DNA from: Wenjunlia tyrosinilytica
GTDB taxonomy: Bacteria > Actinomycetota > Actinomycetes > Streptomycetales > Streptomycetaceae
Length of the DNA: 64,000 nt
Assembly: GCF_014646055.1 (NCBI RefSeq)
Contig: NZ_BMMS01000006.1
Location: 201,850 to 265,849, forward strand
Direction: 5' to 3'
Numbering within the stretch: the first letter of the stretch is position 1; each line of letters starts with the position of its first letter. A program made the position numbers and the translations under genes. Below the pieces are notes generated by a model. It had not been told where the DNA came from, did no database searches, and was given only the letters and a program-made list of their open reading frames with translations. Positions 33,172 to 42,229 of the stretch are shown here, piece by piece.

Positions 33172-33688
33172 TGATGTACTGCTCGAACGTCAATGCGTGA
33201 TGCCACGCGGCGTCACGCCACTGAAGATGCAGCAAGACCGCGCCCGCGTCGTCGTCCGACTCGAATCCCAGGAACCGGTCGTCCTTGTCGAACCTAAGCG
33301 AGACCAGGAGTCGGCTATCGAAAACCCAATAGTCGTATTGGGGTAGCCGTAATTCCATGGCCTTCTCCCGCGATAAGTACCTGATGTCCTCCCCGGCCTT
33401 GAGATTGTGCGGCGTGTTGGCGAGTTCCCAGCGCAGATAGTCGCTGGGCGGATCGTCGACAACTCGTACCCGCTCTACGCGTTTGCCCTGCCCTGTCTGC
33501 TCGGACATCACATCGAGCCATGGCTGTAGCCAGCTCACGCCAGGATCATCGCCCGCGAGAAAGCGCTGATACGGTTCATCCTCCCCGGCGACTCCATATG
33601 AGGTCCTGACCTCTAGGCGATAGGCAGTGTGCTCAAAATCAGTGAAGAGCGCGAGGAAAGAGTCCGGATCGCTGTTCGGTTCCCCCAT
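33164..33688 (-). CDS. DUF6879 protein
   Basis: 174 residues, rich in acidic and aromatic residues. Family features include TAYRLEVRTSYGV, LRWELANTPHNLKAGEDIRY, YDYWVFDSRLL and the ending ALTFEQYI. DUF6879 proteins are abundant in streptomycetes and are usually found with XRE regulators and DUF397 proteins; their role is not known. Codon 105 is TTA (33374-33376), so it may be translated late in growth. It lies between a small partner gene (9-base gap) and the overlapping acetyltransferase gene. No XRE gene accompanies it here, which is unusual. Confidence 0.85.
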   Translation of the reverse strand: MGEPNSDPDSFLALFTDFEHTAYRLEVRTSYGVAGEDEPYQRFLAGDDPGVSWLQPWLDVMSEQTGQGKRVERVRVVDDPPSDYLRWELANTPHNLKAGEDIRYLSREKAMELRLPQYDYWVFDSRLLVSLRFDKDDRFLGFESDDDAGAVLLHLQWRDAAWHHALTFEQYING

Positions 33689-33697
33689 GTCACGCTT

Positions 33698-33892
33698 TCA
33701 CTTGAAGGACTCGAGGAGCGACCGGGGGACCACGACGAACCGCTCGCCGGGCAGCACGTCACGCAGCTGTGAGAGCGCCTCGGGGTCGGTCAGCTCGTAG
33801 CCCTGCACCACGATGTCGCCCGAGTCGGTCTCGTAGAGCGACGGGCAGCTTCCGGAATTGCTGGAACTGCGCAGGAAACGTAATTTCATCAT
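33698..33892 (-). CDS. small DUF6879-associated protein
   Basis: 64 residues: MMKLRFLRSSSNSGSCPSLY, then a middle part with DSGDIVVQGYELTDPEALSQ and the ending VVVPRSLLESF. Small proteins of this type (MKLRFL... VVQGW... V-P) repeatedly precede DUF6879 genes. It is the first gene of the minus-strand unit; its promoter must lie in 33893-34000, back to back with the STAND gene. GAAGGAGAG lies before the start. Confidence 0.78.
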   Translation of the reverse strand: MMKLRFLRSSSNSGSCPSLYETDSGDIVVQGYELTDPEALSQLRDVLPGERFVVVPRSLLESFK

Positions 33893-34131
33893 CTCTCCTT
33901 CGATCCGCTATGTCAGTGCGTGCGTGCATCGTACTGGGGGTCAGGGAGGCGCGCCAGACCGCAGTGCGGCCTTATCCGAGGTCAGGGTGTGACTCGATGG
34001 GAAGCAGCTGGGTTTCGGCCATCGACAATCCTGGCGCGGCCATCCCGGAGCAGAATGGATTATTCCCACGAAGACTGTGGTAACCATGCCGGAATGGACT
34101 GCTGAGGTGCAGTGAGGGATTCGGGGGAATC

Positions 34132-36294
34132 ATGGGTAGCGGTCATGATCAGGGGGCGATCAGGAACGACTTGTCAGGCACTGCGGGAGCCGTCGTGCAA
34201 GCAGGCACTGTCCAGGGCGGAGTACATATCTCGGTCGCGACGGATGAGGGCTGGACCGCCCCCAGGCAGTTGCCTCTGGATGTGACCGGATTTGTCAACA
34301 GGCGCCGAGACATTGCAGAGCTCGACTCACTCCTGTCACACTGCGCTCAGCAATCACCCGTATTCCTTCCTTCGCCGATCGTTATATCAGCGATTGCGGG
34401 AGCCGCGGGAGTCGGTAAGACCGCTCTGGCGGTGCACTGGGCGCACCGAGTACGCGAAGCCTTCCCGGACGGCGACCTTTACGTGAACCTGCGTGGCTAC
34501 GATCTAGGGCCTCCCCTGACCGCAGCCCAGGCGCTGGACGGCTTCCTCCACTGTCTCAATGTGCCTGCCGCGCGTATCCCCAGCGAGTTGGGGGCCCGAT
34601 CCGCCCTCTTCCGGTCCCTGCTCGACGGCAGGCGTGTGCTGCTCGTCCTGGACAACGCTGCAGCGGCTGACCAGGTGCGGCCGCTCTTACCGGGTTCCCA
34701 CCGTTGCCTAGTCCTGGTCACCAGCCGTAGCCGACTGTCAGGTCTCGTGGCCCGGGAGGGAGCCACCCGCATGGTCCTCCAGTACCTGTCACCCGAGGGA
34801 TCCCTCCAACTGCTCAGGGAGATTATCGGCCGCGTGCGAGTGGACGCCGAGTTGGCAGCGGCCGCTCAACTGGCGGAACGCTGCGACCATCTACCGCTCG
34901 CCTTGCGCATCGTGGCTGAGCGTGCGATGGGTCATCCACACAGCAGCTTGCGGGACCTCGTCGGTGAACTGGCCGACGAGCGCGACCGGCTGGATGCGCT
35001 GGCCACGGACGACGACGAGGTGACGGCCGTACGCACGGTGTTCTCGTGGTCATACCGAGCCCTTCCCGAGGCGGTCGCGCAGACCTTCCGATTGCTGGCG
35101 CTGCATCCGGCGCCGGAGTTCAGCACCCGTGCTGTCGCAGCGCTGTCCGGTATCTCCGCGGTGCAGGCGAGGCGACGCCTGGACAGACTGCATGGTCTTC
35201 ACCTAATAGAGCAGACAAGTCGGGATCGGTACCGTTTCCATGATCTACTTCGTTCATATGCACTGGAGCAGGCCATGGCTGAGGAGTCGGACATCCTTCG
35301 AGGCGATGCCGTCGACCGGACGTTGAACTGGTATCTCCACACCGCGTGTGCCGCCGCACGTGTCATTCTTCCGCAGGGCCGCGCCGTCCCCTTACCTGAC
35401 CAGACTCCCCAACCTGACCCGGAGACGTTCGCCGATCTGGACGCTGCTCTGGCCTGGTGCGAACAGGAACGGCTGGTACTTCTCGATGCGGTACGCCAAG
35501 CCGATGCGCTGGGAAGATACGAGATCGCTTGGAAACTGCCGGTCGCGCTGATGGGTTTCTTCGAGCGGCGCTCCTACTGGGACGACTGGATCTCCACACA
35601 TCGCGTGGGCCTTGCCGCTGCCCGGAACCTGGGCGACCGGTTCGGAGAGGGGTGGACGGCACTCAGTCTCGGTGATGCCTATTGGGACCTGCGGGACTTC
35701 GGCTCCGCTCAAGAAGCCTATGCCCAGGCGTTGGAGGTGACACGGGACACCGGCGACCGCTGGGGTGAGGCATTCGCGCTACGCGGTATCAGTCTGGTGC
35801 ACCTGGAACAGGGGAGCTTCGAGCGAGCCATCGACTACTCGGAGCGGGCACTCCCCGCCCTCGTCGACCTCGGCGAGCGGCGAGGCCAGGGGATGTGCCT
35901 GCTCAGCATCGGGCAAGGGCAGCATGGGCTGGGACATCCGGACCAAGCGGTAGCTCAGTATCTGTCGGCATTGGAGATCTTCCGTGAACTGGACAACCGG
36001 TGGAGCGAGACGCTGGGCACATTCCGCCTAGCCTTGGCCCTGCAGGATCTCGGAAGGCACCATGAGGCAATCAGCGCGTTCGAGGATGCTGCTGCATCCT
36101 TCGCTGGACTCGGGGATCGCCGCCACGAGGCCCTTGTACTGGACTGTCTGGGCCAAGCCCACTCGACGGCCAGCGACTATGCGGCAGCCCGGCAGGCATG
36201 GCAACGCGCCCTTGCCCTGCTCACCGAACTGGACGACCCACAGGCATCAACGGTCCGCTCGCGACTGGGGGACCTACCGCAACCCCCTCTCTGA
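34132..36294 (+). CDS. STAND (NB-ARC) ATPase with TPR repeats and amyloid-like N-terminus
   Basis: 720 residues. The first 35 carry RNDLSGTAGAVVQAGTVQGG followed by VHIS, a pattern like the amyloid signalling or RHIM-like motifs on bacterial NLR-type proteins. The NB-ARC core has the P-loop AGAAGVGKTAL (89-99), Walker B RRVLLVLDNA and a winged-helix part with FHDLLRSYA. Six or more TPR units fill about 490-710. Such proteins oligomerise on sensing a trigger and recruit an effector with the matching motif. Leu186 (34687-34689) and Leu421 (35392-35394) are TTA codons. No effector gene with a matching motif is adjacent. Confidence 0.88.
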   Translation: MGSGHDQGAIRNDLSGTAGAVVQAGTVQGGVHISVATDEGWTAPRQLPLDVTGFVNRRRDIAELDSLLSHCAQQSPVFLPSPIVISAIAGAAGVGKTALAVHWAHRVREAFPDGDLYVNLRGYDLGPPLTAAQALDGFLHCLNVPAARIPSELGARSALFRSLLDGRRVLLVLDNAAAADQVRPLLPGSHRCLVLVTSRSRLSGLVAREGATRMVLQYLSPEGSLQLLREIIGRVRVDAELAAAAQLAERCDHLPLALRIVAERAMGHPHSSLRDLVGELADERDRLDALATDDDEVTAVRTVFSWSYRALPEAVAQTFRLLALHPAPEFSTRAVAALSGISAVQARRRLDRLHGLHLIEQTSRDRYRFHDLLRSYALEQAMAEESDILRGDAVDRTLNWYLHTACAAARVILPQGRAVPLPDQTPQPDPETFADLDAALAWCEQERLVLLDAVRQADALGRYEIAWKLPVALMGFFERRSYWDDWISTHRVGLAAARNLGDRFGEGWTALSLGDAYWDLRDFGSAQEAYAQALEVTRDTGDRWGEAFALRGISLVHLEQGSFERAIDYSERALPALVDLGERRGQGMCLLSIGQGQHGLGHPDQAVAQYLSALEIFRELDNRWSETLGTFRLALALQDLGRHHEAISAFEDAAASFAGLGDRRHEALVLDCLGQAHSTASDYAAARQAWQRALALLTELDDPQASTVRSRLGDLPQPPL

Positions 36295-36566
36295 GACCCG
36301 GGATCCGGGGACCGCGAACCGAGACCGATTCAGTGGAATGGGCGGAAGGGGCTCTCCGTCGGCGTCGGTCCACCAACGCGCAGTGATCCTTCGAGCAGCA
36401 AATTCGCTCCCGGGCCTCCTTCGACCGCCGACTTCCCTCGGATGCATCTCGCCCCGGATGGGAATCAGACCTCACGAACAGCAACCCTTCCCCGATGCCC
36501 CGTCATGCTGACCATGGTCCGTCCGTTGGCCTAGAACCTCTAGCTCTACTAGCTCGAACTGACGGG

Positions 36567-39500
36567 TCAGTTGGAGGACGAAGCTTCCCTTCGGAACTCC
36601 TGGAAGGCCGCGTTGGGCATCGCATGCTCCAGCTTCCAGACCACCTTCATCGGCCTACTGCCCTCGTGTGAAATATGGCGAGCTGGCCCTAGTAGCAGCC
36701 ATGGCTGAGGAAGTCTGCGCTCGGTTTCTTTGTGCCGGCGAGCAAAGAGGAGGACATGGCTACCCCGCTCGACGTGGTGGATGTAGCGCTGAGCGGTTGC
36801 ACTTGTGGCACCCACCCCGCTCTGGGTTTCCCAATGGAAAATGTTTGGTGCGCTCGCGTAGTCGTTGTACATCGTGCTTTGAGTGAACTTCTTCTGATCC
36901 TTTTCGATTGTAATGAGGAAGGCGTCGGTGTTGATTTCCTTGCAGTGGGCGACACCTGCATTGAATGAGGCAGGTAGACGTCCGCCCAATTTAGTGTAGT
37001 TGAGTGCAGTCCAGATTTCCTCTCGAGTATAGGAAGCGTGTAGTGCAAGGGAGAGCTCACTGAACGGATCTGGTAGAGGTGCAGGCTTGAAAGGGCTGCG
37101 GCTCAGGTCAAGAGCAAGGACTTGGCTAAGCTCCATGACAACTGCCGGGTTCCTTCGGATGAGATCGAGTCCCTGCTGATATGTGCTCAACCCGGTGGCG
37201 TTGGGAAAGAACGAGAAGAAGAGCATTCGAGCGTAGCCCTGATCCTTTGGGTTCAAGTCCTCATAACGTGGCGCATTTTCCTGGAGTAGACGGGAGTAGG
37301 CCACCAGACGTTCAGCATCGTCGACATTTAGGAAGGCGCGAATTCGGCTGAGTAGCTCTGCCTCACGTTCCCTCGGCGCATCGGTGTGAAGTTTGGCTCG
37401 GCGCAGCAGATTTGTCCAACAGCGATCTCGGTTATCGTACAAGTCGGCGATGTCACGCTGACTCCGATGCAGATAGCCCGCGATCGTTGTTTCTTGGCTC
37501 GCTTTAATGTCGGCAGCCAGTGTTTGGACGTTCCAATCGACCTGGTCGCGGATATTCTTGAGAACTCTCTCCTGTGAGACTGCATCCAGAATGATCTCGC
37601 AACCCGCAGGTAGCTGAGGGAACTCGCGTTCAAGTGCTGACACTAGTTCTCTGTGCGTATAGCCGGTCAATGCTCTATAGCGGGGCTCGAATCGGAACTT
37701 CTGGTGCTGATGCCCTATAAAGTCGAGAACAGTCAACACTGTCTTGTTGGGTGAACGGCGCAGACCTCGCCCGAGTTGCTGAAGGAAGATGGTGGCGCTA
37801 GAAGTAGGACGAAGCATCAAGAGGGTATCGATATCAGGAATGTCGATACCCTCGTTGAACAAATCTCGCGTAAAGAGGACCTGAATGTCCCCGGAGTGAA
37901 GGCCCGTCAAGGCATCCCTTCGCTCATTATCGGGAGTTTGACTGGTTACGGCCATGGCCTCCAGCCCGGCACTGCGAAAGTGTTCAGCCATGTATTCAGC
38001 GTGTCGCACTGAGGCGCAGAATCCGATAGCCCGCATCTTCTGTGGTGTGGCGAACCTTCGGTAAATTTCGTCGATGACGTGGCGTGCTTGAACACCATTG
38101 GCCAACAGTGCGTCAGTCAGTGCTTCTACTTCATACTCTCCACCCGTGATATCTACATTGCGGAGGTCGGTGCCGTCATGGAGGCCGAAGTAGTGGAACG
38201 GGCATAGAAGGCGATCTTCCAGCGCTTCCCACAAACGCATCTCTGCAGCAATTCGTCCTTGAAATAGAACGTCCTGGACGTGCTTCCCATCCATTCGTTC
38301 AGGGGTTGCGGTCAAGCCTAGAAATTGTAGCGGGGTGAAGTGATTCATCACCTTCTTGTAAGTCGGAGAGACGGCATGGTGACACTCATCGATGACGATG
38401 ATGTCAAACATGTCTTTGTCGAAGTTTTCCACCTTTCCAGTTAGTGACTGAATCGTTGCGAAGGTAGCATCCCAGACGTCTGGCTTTTGCTTTCCGCTTA
38501 GAATCTTCCCAAAATTCGGCTCCCTCAAGACGACTTGATAGGTTCGCTGGGCATGCTCCAAAATTTCTTGACGGTGGGCAATGAACAGTAGTTTCAATTG
38601 CTTCTGGCCTAGTTGGCGTCGCAAGCCCAAATAGTCCAGGGCGGCAATTACGGTCTTGCCCGTTCCGGTGGCCGCCACCAGGAGGTTGGTATTATAGACT
38701 TCTCGGGCGACGCGCAAGTGTTCGAGCATTTCTAGCTGGTGAGGGAGCGGGCGGACTCGGATACCTGTGTTGCTAGTCAACTGGCCAAGATTTGCCTCTG
38801 TCTCTGGCGGAATATTGCCCTTCCCACCGTGCGAACCCCAGGCTTGTTGGAGAGCAGCATCGAGGCGTTCGGCGTCGCGGTCAGGATCGTACGCCTCGAA
38901 CGCGTCGTCTTCCCAATAGGCGTTGAATGTGGCTTCGAACTTTGTCAAGGCCTTCTTAGTGGCGATAGAGGAGAGTCGGACGTTCCACTCGAGCCCGTCG
39001 AGCAGCGCGGCCTTGGAAAGATTGGAGCTACCCACATACGCGGTGTCGTAGCCAGTGCGTCGACGGAAGAGCCACGCTTTTGCGTGCAGCCGAGTTGTGG
39101 AAACTTCGTAGTTGACCTTTACTTGCGCGCCAAATCGTCTTACCAGCCAGTCGAGGGCCTGTCGCTCGGTAGCTCCTATGTAGGTGGTCGTGATAACCCG
39201 GATGGGTACGCCCCGCTCGGCAGCCAAGGTGAGCTGATCATGCAGTACGCTAAGCCCTGTCCACTTCACAAAGGCACACAACAGGTCTACGCCGTCGGCT
39301 GTTGTCAATTCGGCCCGAAGCTCTGCGCCGAGGCTCGTGTCACCTTTCGCGTTGGTGAGCAGCCCGGCCTCAACAAGCGGAGTTGTGGGCCGGACCGGAC
39401 GTACCTTGTACACACCCTTAGTTCCCGGCTCTGGTTCAGCTAGAGCAAGCAGTTCGCGCGGACCAGGGATGAGTCGATCCAAGGACTTCGGCGGCTCGTG

Positions 39501-39800
39501 CAGCAAGGGCCCGTCGATTGTCTCTGTCGCCATCTTCGCTGCAGCGATCGCTTGAAGGATGTTGTTAGCCGCGTTCACTTGCAGCTCAAGGGGCACGCCG
39601 GCCAGTGCTTGTTGCGCAGCATTGCGGATGTGTTCAGCGAGGGCATGAGGAGCTCGCTCCGCCTCGACCATCCCTTGCACCGGCTCCAAGCCGCCCTCCT
39701 GAAGCTCCTTAAGGGTGACCGAGAGCTGTTCGGTGATCAGCTCCTCGTAGAGCCCCGTGGGCAGCTTCTGATCGAGTCGGCGTGGGGAACGATCGGGCAC
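36567..39800 (-). CDS. PLD nuclease-SF2 helicase-DUF3427 protein
   Basis: 1077 residues. An N-terminal helical region precedes a phospholipase-D-type nuclease domain (about 150-300; TRLHAKAWLF then VGSSNLSKAAL). The superfamily 2 helicase has Walker A ATGTGKT, DECH, LTATPER and motif VI QLGRGLRR (about 370-720). DUF3427 forms the C-terminal third and ends in KVVWKLEHAMPN. It probably unwinds and cuts DNA. GGAGGTGCC supports GTG 39800. Base composition is clearly less GC-rich than the flanks, pointing to transfer. A Nudix gene starts about 100 bases away on the other strand, a pairing seen in other genomes. Confidence 0.9.
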   Translation of the reverse strand: MPDRSPRRLDQKLPTGLYEELITEQLSVTLKELQEGGLEPVQGMVEAERAPHALAEHIRNAAQQALAGVPLELQVNAANNILQAIAAAKMATETIDGPLLHEPPKSLDRLIPGPRELLALAEPEPGTKGVYKVRPVRPTTPLVEAGLLTNAKGDTSLGAELRAELTTADGVDLLCAFVKWTGLSVLHDQLTLAAERGVPIRVITTTYIGATERQALDWLVRRFGAQVKVNYEVSTTRLHAKAWLFRRRTGYDTAYVGSSNLSKAALLDGLEWNVRLSSIATKKALTKFEATFNAYWEDDAFEAYDPDRDAERLDAALQQAWGSHGGKGNIPPETEANLGQLTSNTGIRVRPLPHQLEMLEHLRVAREVYNTNLLVAATGTGKTVIAALDYLGLRRQLGQKQLKLLFIAHRQEILEHAQRTYQVVLREPNFGKILSGKQKPDVWDATFATIQSLTGKVENFDKDMFDIIVIDECHHAVSPTYKKVMNHFTPLQFLGLTATPERMDGKHVQDVLFQGRIAAEMRLWEALEDRLLCPFHYFGLHDGTDLRNVDITGGEYEVEALTDALLANGVQARHVIDEIYRRFATPQKMRAIGFCASVRHAEYMAEHFRSAGLEAMAVTSQTPDNERRDALTGLHSGDIQVLFTRDLFNEGIDIPDIDTLLMLRPTSSATIFLQQLGRGLRRSPNKTVLTVLDFIGHQHQKFRFEPRYRALTGYTHRELVSALEREFPQLPAGCEIILDAVSQERVLKNIRDQVDWNVQTLAADIKASQETTIAGYLHRSQRDIADLYDNRDRCWTNLLRRAKLHTDAPREREAELLSRIRAFLNVDDAERLVAYSRLLQENAPRYEDLNPKDQGYARMLFFSFFPNATGLSTYQQGLDLIRRNPAVVMELSQVLALDLSRSPFKPAPLPDPFSELSLALHASYTREEIWTALNYTKLGGRLPASFNAGVAHCKEINTDAFLITIEKDQKKFTQSTMYNDYASAPNIFHWETQSGVGATSATAQRYIHHVERGSHVLLFARRHKETERRLPQPWLLLGPARHISHEGSRPMKVVWKLEHAMPNAAFQEFRREASSSN

Positions 39801-39904
39801 GGCACCTCCGAGTGACTGTGTGTCTTCTCGTTGTAACAGGTAACGCCGACAGGCGGGGCCTGGTGGAGGAAGGTCGTAGCTGCCCCGGCCCATAGGGTGA
39901 TGGC

Positions 39905-40306
39905 ATGGATGCGCAACAAGTCGTGGTCGGTGGAGCAGTGATCAGGGGTGGGCAGTTGCTAGCTGCGCGCAGGAGTGCGCCGCCCGAGATGGCTGGCCGG
40001 TGGGAGTTCCCGGGCGGAAAGGTTGAACCTGGAGAGAGCCCCGAGGAAGCGTTGACCCGAGAGTTGCGTGAGGAGCTCGGGATCGAGGTCCAGGTGGGAG
40101 CACAGTTGGAGGGTGAGTCCGTTCTTCGTCCAGGGCTCGTTCTGCGCTTCTGGACGGCCCAGTTGGTGTCGGGGGAGCCTAGGCCACTTCAGGACCATGA
40201 TGCCTTGAAGTGGCTGAGCGCCGGTCAGTTGGACCACGTGGACTGGCTGCCCCAAGATCGAGTGGTTCTCGAGTGCGTGGCCAAGCTCCTCACTACGGGG
40301 AGTTGA
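39905..40306 (+). CDS. MutT-like Nudix (deoxy)nucleoside triphosphate pyrophosphohydrolase
   Basis: 133 residues. The Nudix box is complete: GGKVEPGESPEEALTREL, followed by REELGIEV. The N-terminus (VVGGAVIRGGQLLAARRSAP) and the segment PLQDHDALKWLSAGQLD match the CTP pyrophosphohydrolase/MutT group. It would hydrolyse a damaged or modified nucleoside triphosphate to its monophosphate. It is divergent from the PLD-helicase gene, and a functional link (removing or limiting nucleotides during defence or repair) is an inference from that pairing. Confidence 0.9.
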   Translation: MDAQQVVVGGAVIRGGQLLAARRSAPPEMAGRWEFPGGKVEPGESPEEALTRELREELGIEVQVGAQLEGESVLRPGLVLRFWTAQLVSGEPRPLQDHDALKWLSAGQLDHVDWLPQDRVVLECVAKLLTTGS

Positions 40307-40373
40307 GTCTTCGAGTGGGCTGTCGCCCCTGGAGCTCTCCCCGGATTCGGGGGGCGTCCGTAGCCTGAGGCGC

Positions 40374-41027
40374 ATGATCAGAGCTGTCGTGTTCGATGTG
40401 GGGGAGACCCTCGTTGACGAGACCGAGGTCTTTGGGTCGTGGGCCGACTGGTTGGGGGTGCCGCGGCATACGTTTTCGGCGGTGTTCGGGGCCTCGCTGA
40501 CGCGGGAGGTCGATCACTTCGATGTGTTCCGGACCTTCAAGCCCGACTTCGACATCGAGGTCGAGGCGCGCAAGCGGGCCGTCGCCGGGGTGGCGGAGGG
40601 GTTCGGGGTGGCGGATCTCTATCCGGATGTGCGGCCCTGCGTCGAGGCGCTCAAGGCGGCCGGGCTGTGGGTCGGGATCGCCGGGAACCAGCCGAAGCGG
40701 GCGCGCGGGAATCTGGAGTCGTTGCGGCTGCCCGTGGACCTGATCGGGGTCAGCGCCGAGTGGGGGGTGTCCAAGCCGGATCCCGCCTTCTTCGAGCGGG
40801 TGCTGGAAGAAGTGCCTTTCCCGGCCGGCGAGATCCTCTACGTGGGTGACCGGATGGAGAACGACGTGGTGCCCGCCAAGGCACTGGGCATGCGGGCGGC
40901 GTGGCTGCGGCGCGGGCCGTGGGGGTTCCTGGCGCGGGAGAACGGGGATCACCGGCTTCCCGACGTCCGGCTCGGCGGGCTCGATGAACTGCCTGAGTGG
41001 GTGGCGCGGGCCAACGGGGAGGGGTGA
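40374..41027 (+). CDS. HAD-superfamily hydrolase
   Basis: 217 residues. Motif I is VFDVGETL, motif II is near GIAGNQ, motif III is the Lys of GVSKPDPAFF, and motif IV is YVGDRMENDVVPA. As in the HAD protein near 4.2 kb, the second Asp of DxD is Gly, so acid/base catalysis is altered. A helical cap lies at about 18-85. The substrate is unknown. It stands alone between the Nudix and MarR genes. Confidence 0.86.
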   Translation: MIRAVVFDVGETLVDETEVFGSWADWLGVPRHTFSAVFGASLTREVDHFDVFRTFKPDFDIEVEARKRAVAGVAEGFGVADLYPDVRPCVEALKAAGLWVGIAGNQPKRARGNLESLRLPVDLIGVSAEWGVSKPDPAFFERVLEEVPFPAGEILYVGDRMENDVVPAKALGMRAAWLRRGPWGFLARENGDHRLPDVRLGGLDELPEWVARANGEG

Positions 41028-41053
41028 GGGGCTGCCTCAACGGCGCCCCGGCG

Positions 41054-41515
41054 TCACCGCTGCCCGGTCACTTCGGGGTGGGTGCGCAGCGCGGTCAGGA
41101 GGGTGTGCCAGGCCTCTCGCTGGGGGGCGTTCAACGGGGTCAACAGGGCCTCGCGCAGTGCCTGTTCCTCCTTCCGCGCCCAGGCGAAGGCTTCACGGCC
41201 CTCGCTCGTGATCCGGAGGATGTAGCGGCGCCGGTCGGCGGGGTCTCGGTCCCGCGCCGCCAGCCCGGCGGACAGCAGGTGGTCGACGATGTCGACAAGA
41301 TCGCTCGGGTCGATGCCCAAAGCGGCGGCGATGGAGCGCTGGACGGTCGGCCCCCTGTCGGTGAGGACCGCCAGGACCGCCACGTCCCAGCGGTTCATGT
41401 CGCGCTCCGCCAACCGCTCGGCGAGGCGGCGGCGGGCGGTCAGGGCAATGCGCGACAGAACGAAGACGTCCTGGTCGAGGAGGCTGGGCGGGTAGTGGGT
41501 CTCCGGCATGGGCAT
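41054..41515 (-). CDS. MarR-family regulator
   Basis: 153 residues. The winged helix has WDVAVLAVLTDRGPTVQRSI, LGIDPSDLVDIVDHLLSAGL and the wing RDPADRRRYILRIT, as in MarR proteins. ATG 41515 is preferred to the upstream GTG at 41533 because a dyad that looks like the operator covers the latter. It is divergent from the VOC gene, and autoregulation with control of that gene is likely. The ligand is unknown. Confidence 0.88.
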   Translation of the reverse strand: MPMPETHYPPSLLDQDVFVLSRIALTARRRLAERLAERDMNRWDVAVLAVLTDRGPTVQRSIAAALGIDPSDLVDIVDHLLSAGLAARDRDPADRRRYILRITSEGREAFAWARKEEQALREALLTPLNAPQREAWHTLLTALRTHPEVTGQR

Positions 41516-41526
41516 ATCGTAGGCTG

Positions 41527-41543
41527 TCACCAATCGTAGGTGA
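41527..41543. promoter_or_regulatory. probable MarR operator between MarR and VOC genes
   Basis: TCACC-AATCGTA-GGTGA is a dyad (extended to TGTCACC/GGTGATA with one mismatch) in the short divergent region. ATCGTAGG also occurs twice, 17-18 bases apart. Confidence 0.6.
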
Positions 41544-41553
41544 TAACCAACGA

Positions 41554-41973
41554 ATGGAGTGCGAGCCCATGGATGCCCTTTGTCCGCGGCTGCTGGTGGA
41601 CGACTTCGGGCGGATGTTCCGCTTCTACCGAGGAGTGCTGGGCGAGATCGTGGGCGCGACCGCCGTCAAAGGCGACGAGAGCGGGCCCTACGCCAACTGG
41701 GATCTCGGGGACGAGGCCGTTCTCGTCCTCTTCGACCGGGCCGCGATGGCGGCGGCTGTCGGAGCGCCCCCGCCCGAGCCGCGGACGCGGGACCAGGACG
41801 GGCTGGCGCTGGTGCTGCGGGTGGGCGACGTCGACAAGGCGGTGGCGGTGTGCGAGCGGTACGGGGCGGTGGTGGTGGCCCCGGCGCGGGACCGGCCGCA
41901 GTGGGCGCCGAATCTCCGTACGGCGCACCTGCGGGATCCCGACGGGAATCTGCTCGAGCTTCAGTCCTACTGA
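41554..41973 (+). CDS. VOC (glyoxalase/dioxygenase-fold) protein
   Basis: 139 residues with the paired beta-alpha-beta-beta-beta modules of the vicinal oxygen chelate fold: LCPRLLVDDFGRMFRFYRGV, then VLRVGDVDKAVAVCERYGA and the final AHLRDPDGNLLELQSY. Members are resistance proteins, isomerases or dioxygenases; the reaction cannot be told. ATG 41554 is used; ATG 41569 is an equal alternative. Paired with the divergent MarR gene, it is probably inducible by a small toxic compound. Confidence 0.85.
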   Translation: MECEPMDALCPRLLVDDFGRMFRFYRGVLGEIVGATAVKGDESGPYANWDLGDEAVLVLFDRAAMAAAVGAPPPEPRTRDQDGLALVLRVGDVDKAVAVCERYGAVVVAPARDRPQWAPNLRTAHLRDPDGNLLELQSY

Positions 41974-41980
41974 CCTCTGC

Positions 41981-42124
41981 CGGCCCTTGCTGAGCCCCGC
42001 TGACCCTTGCTGAGCCCCGCTGACCCTTGCTGAGCCCTGCTGAGCCCTTCGATCCTTTCTGAGTCCTGCCGAGTCCTGCCGAGTCCTGCCGAGTCCTGCC
42101 GAGTCCGACCGAGTCCCACTGAGT
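41981..42124. repeat. intergenic tandem repeats, 20-base then 10-base units
   Basis: Three 20-base units (TGACCCTTGCTGAGCCCCGC type, 41981-42040) lead into about six 10-base units (GAGTCCTGCC, identical at 42061-42100 and then decayed). They lie between convergent genes and may form stacked weak hairpins or serve as a variable spacer. Confidence 0.85.
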
Positions 42125-42229
42125 GACTGGGTGGACGCTTCGCGGACCTCGGTGAGGAGCGCCCAGATCCGGGCAGCCCGGCCAGACCGGCCGGCCCGGC
42201 GACAGGCCGGACCGGACGCCGGCCGATCC

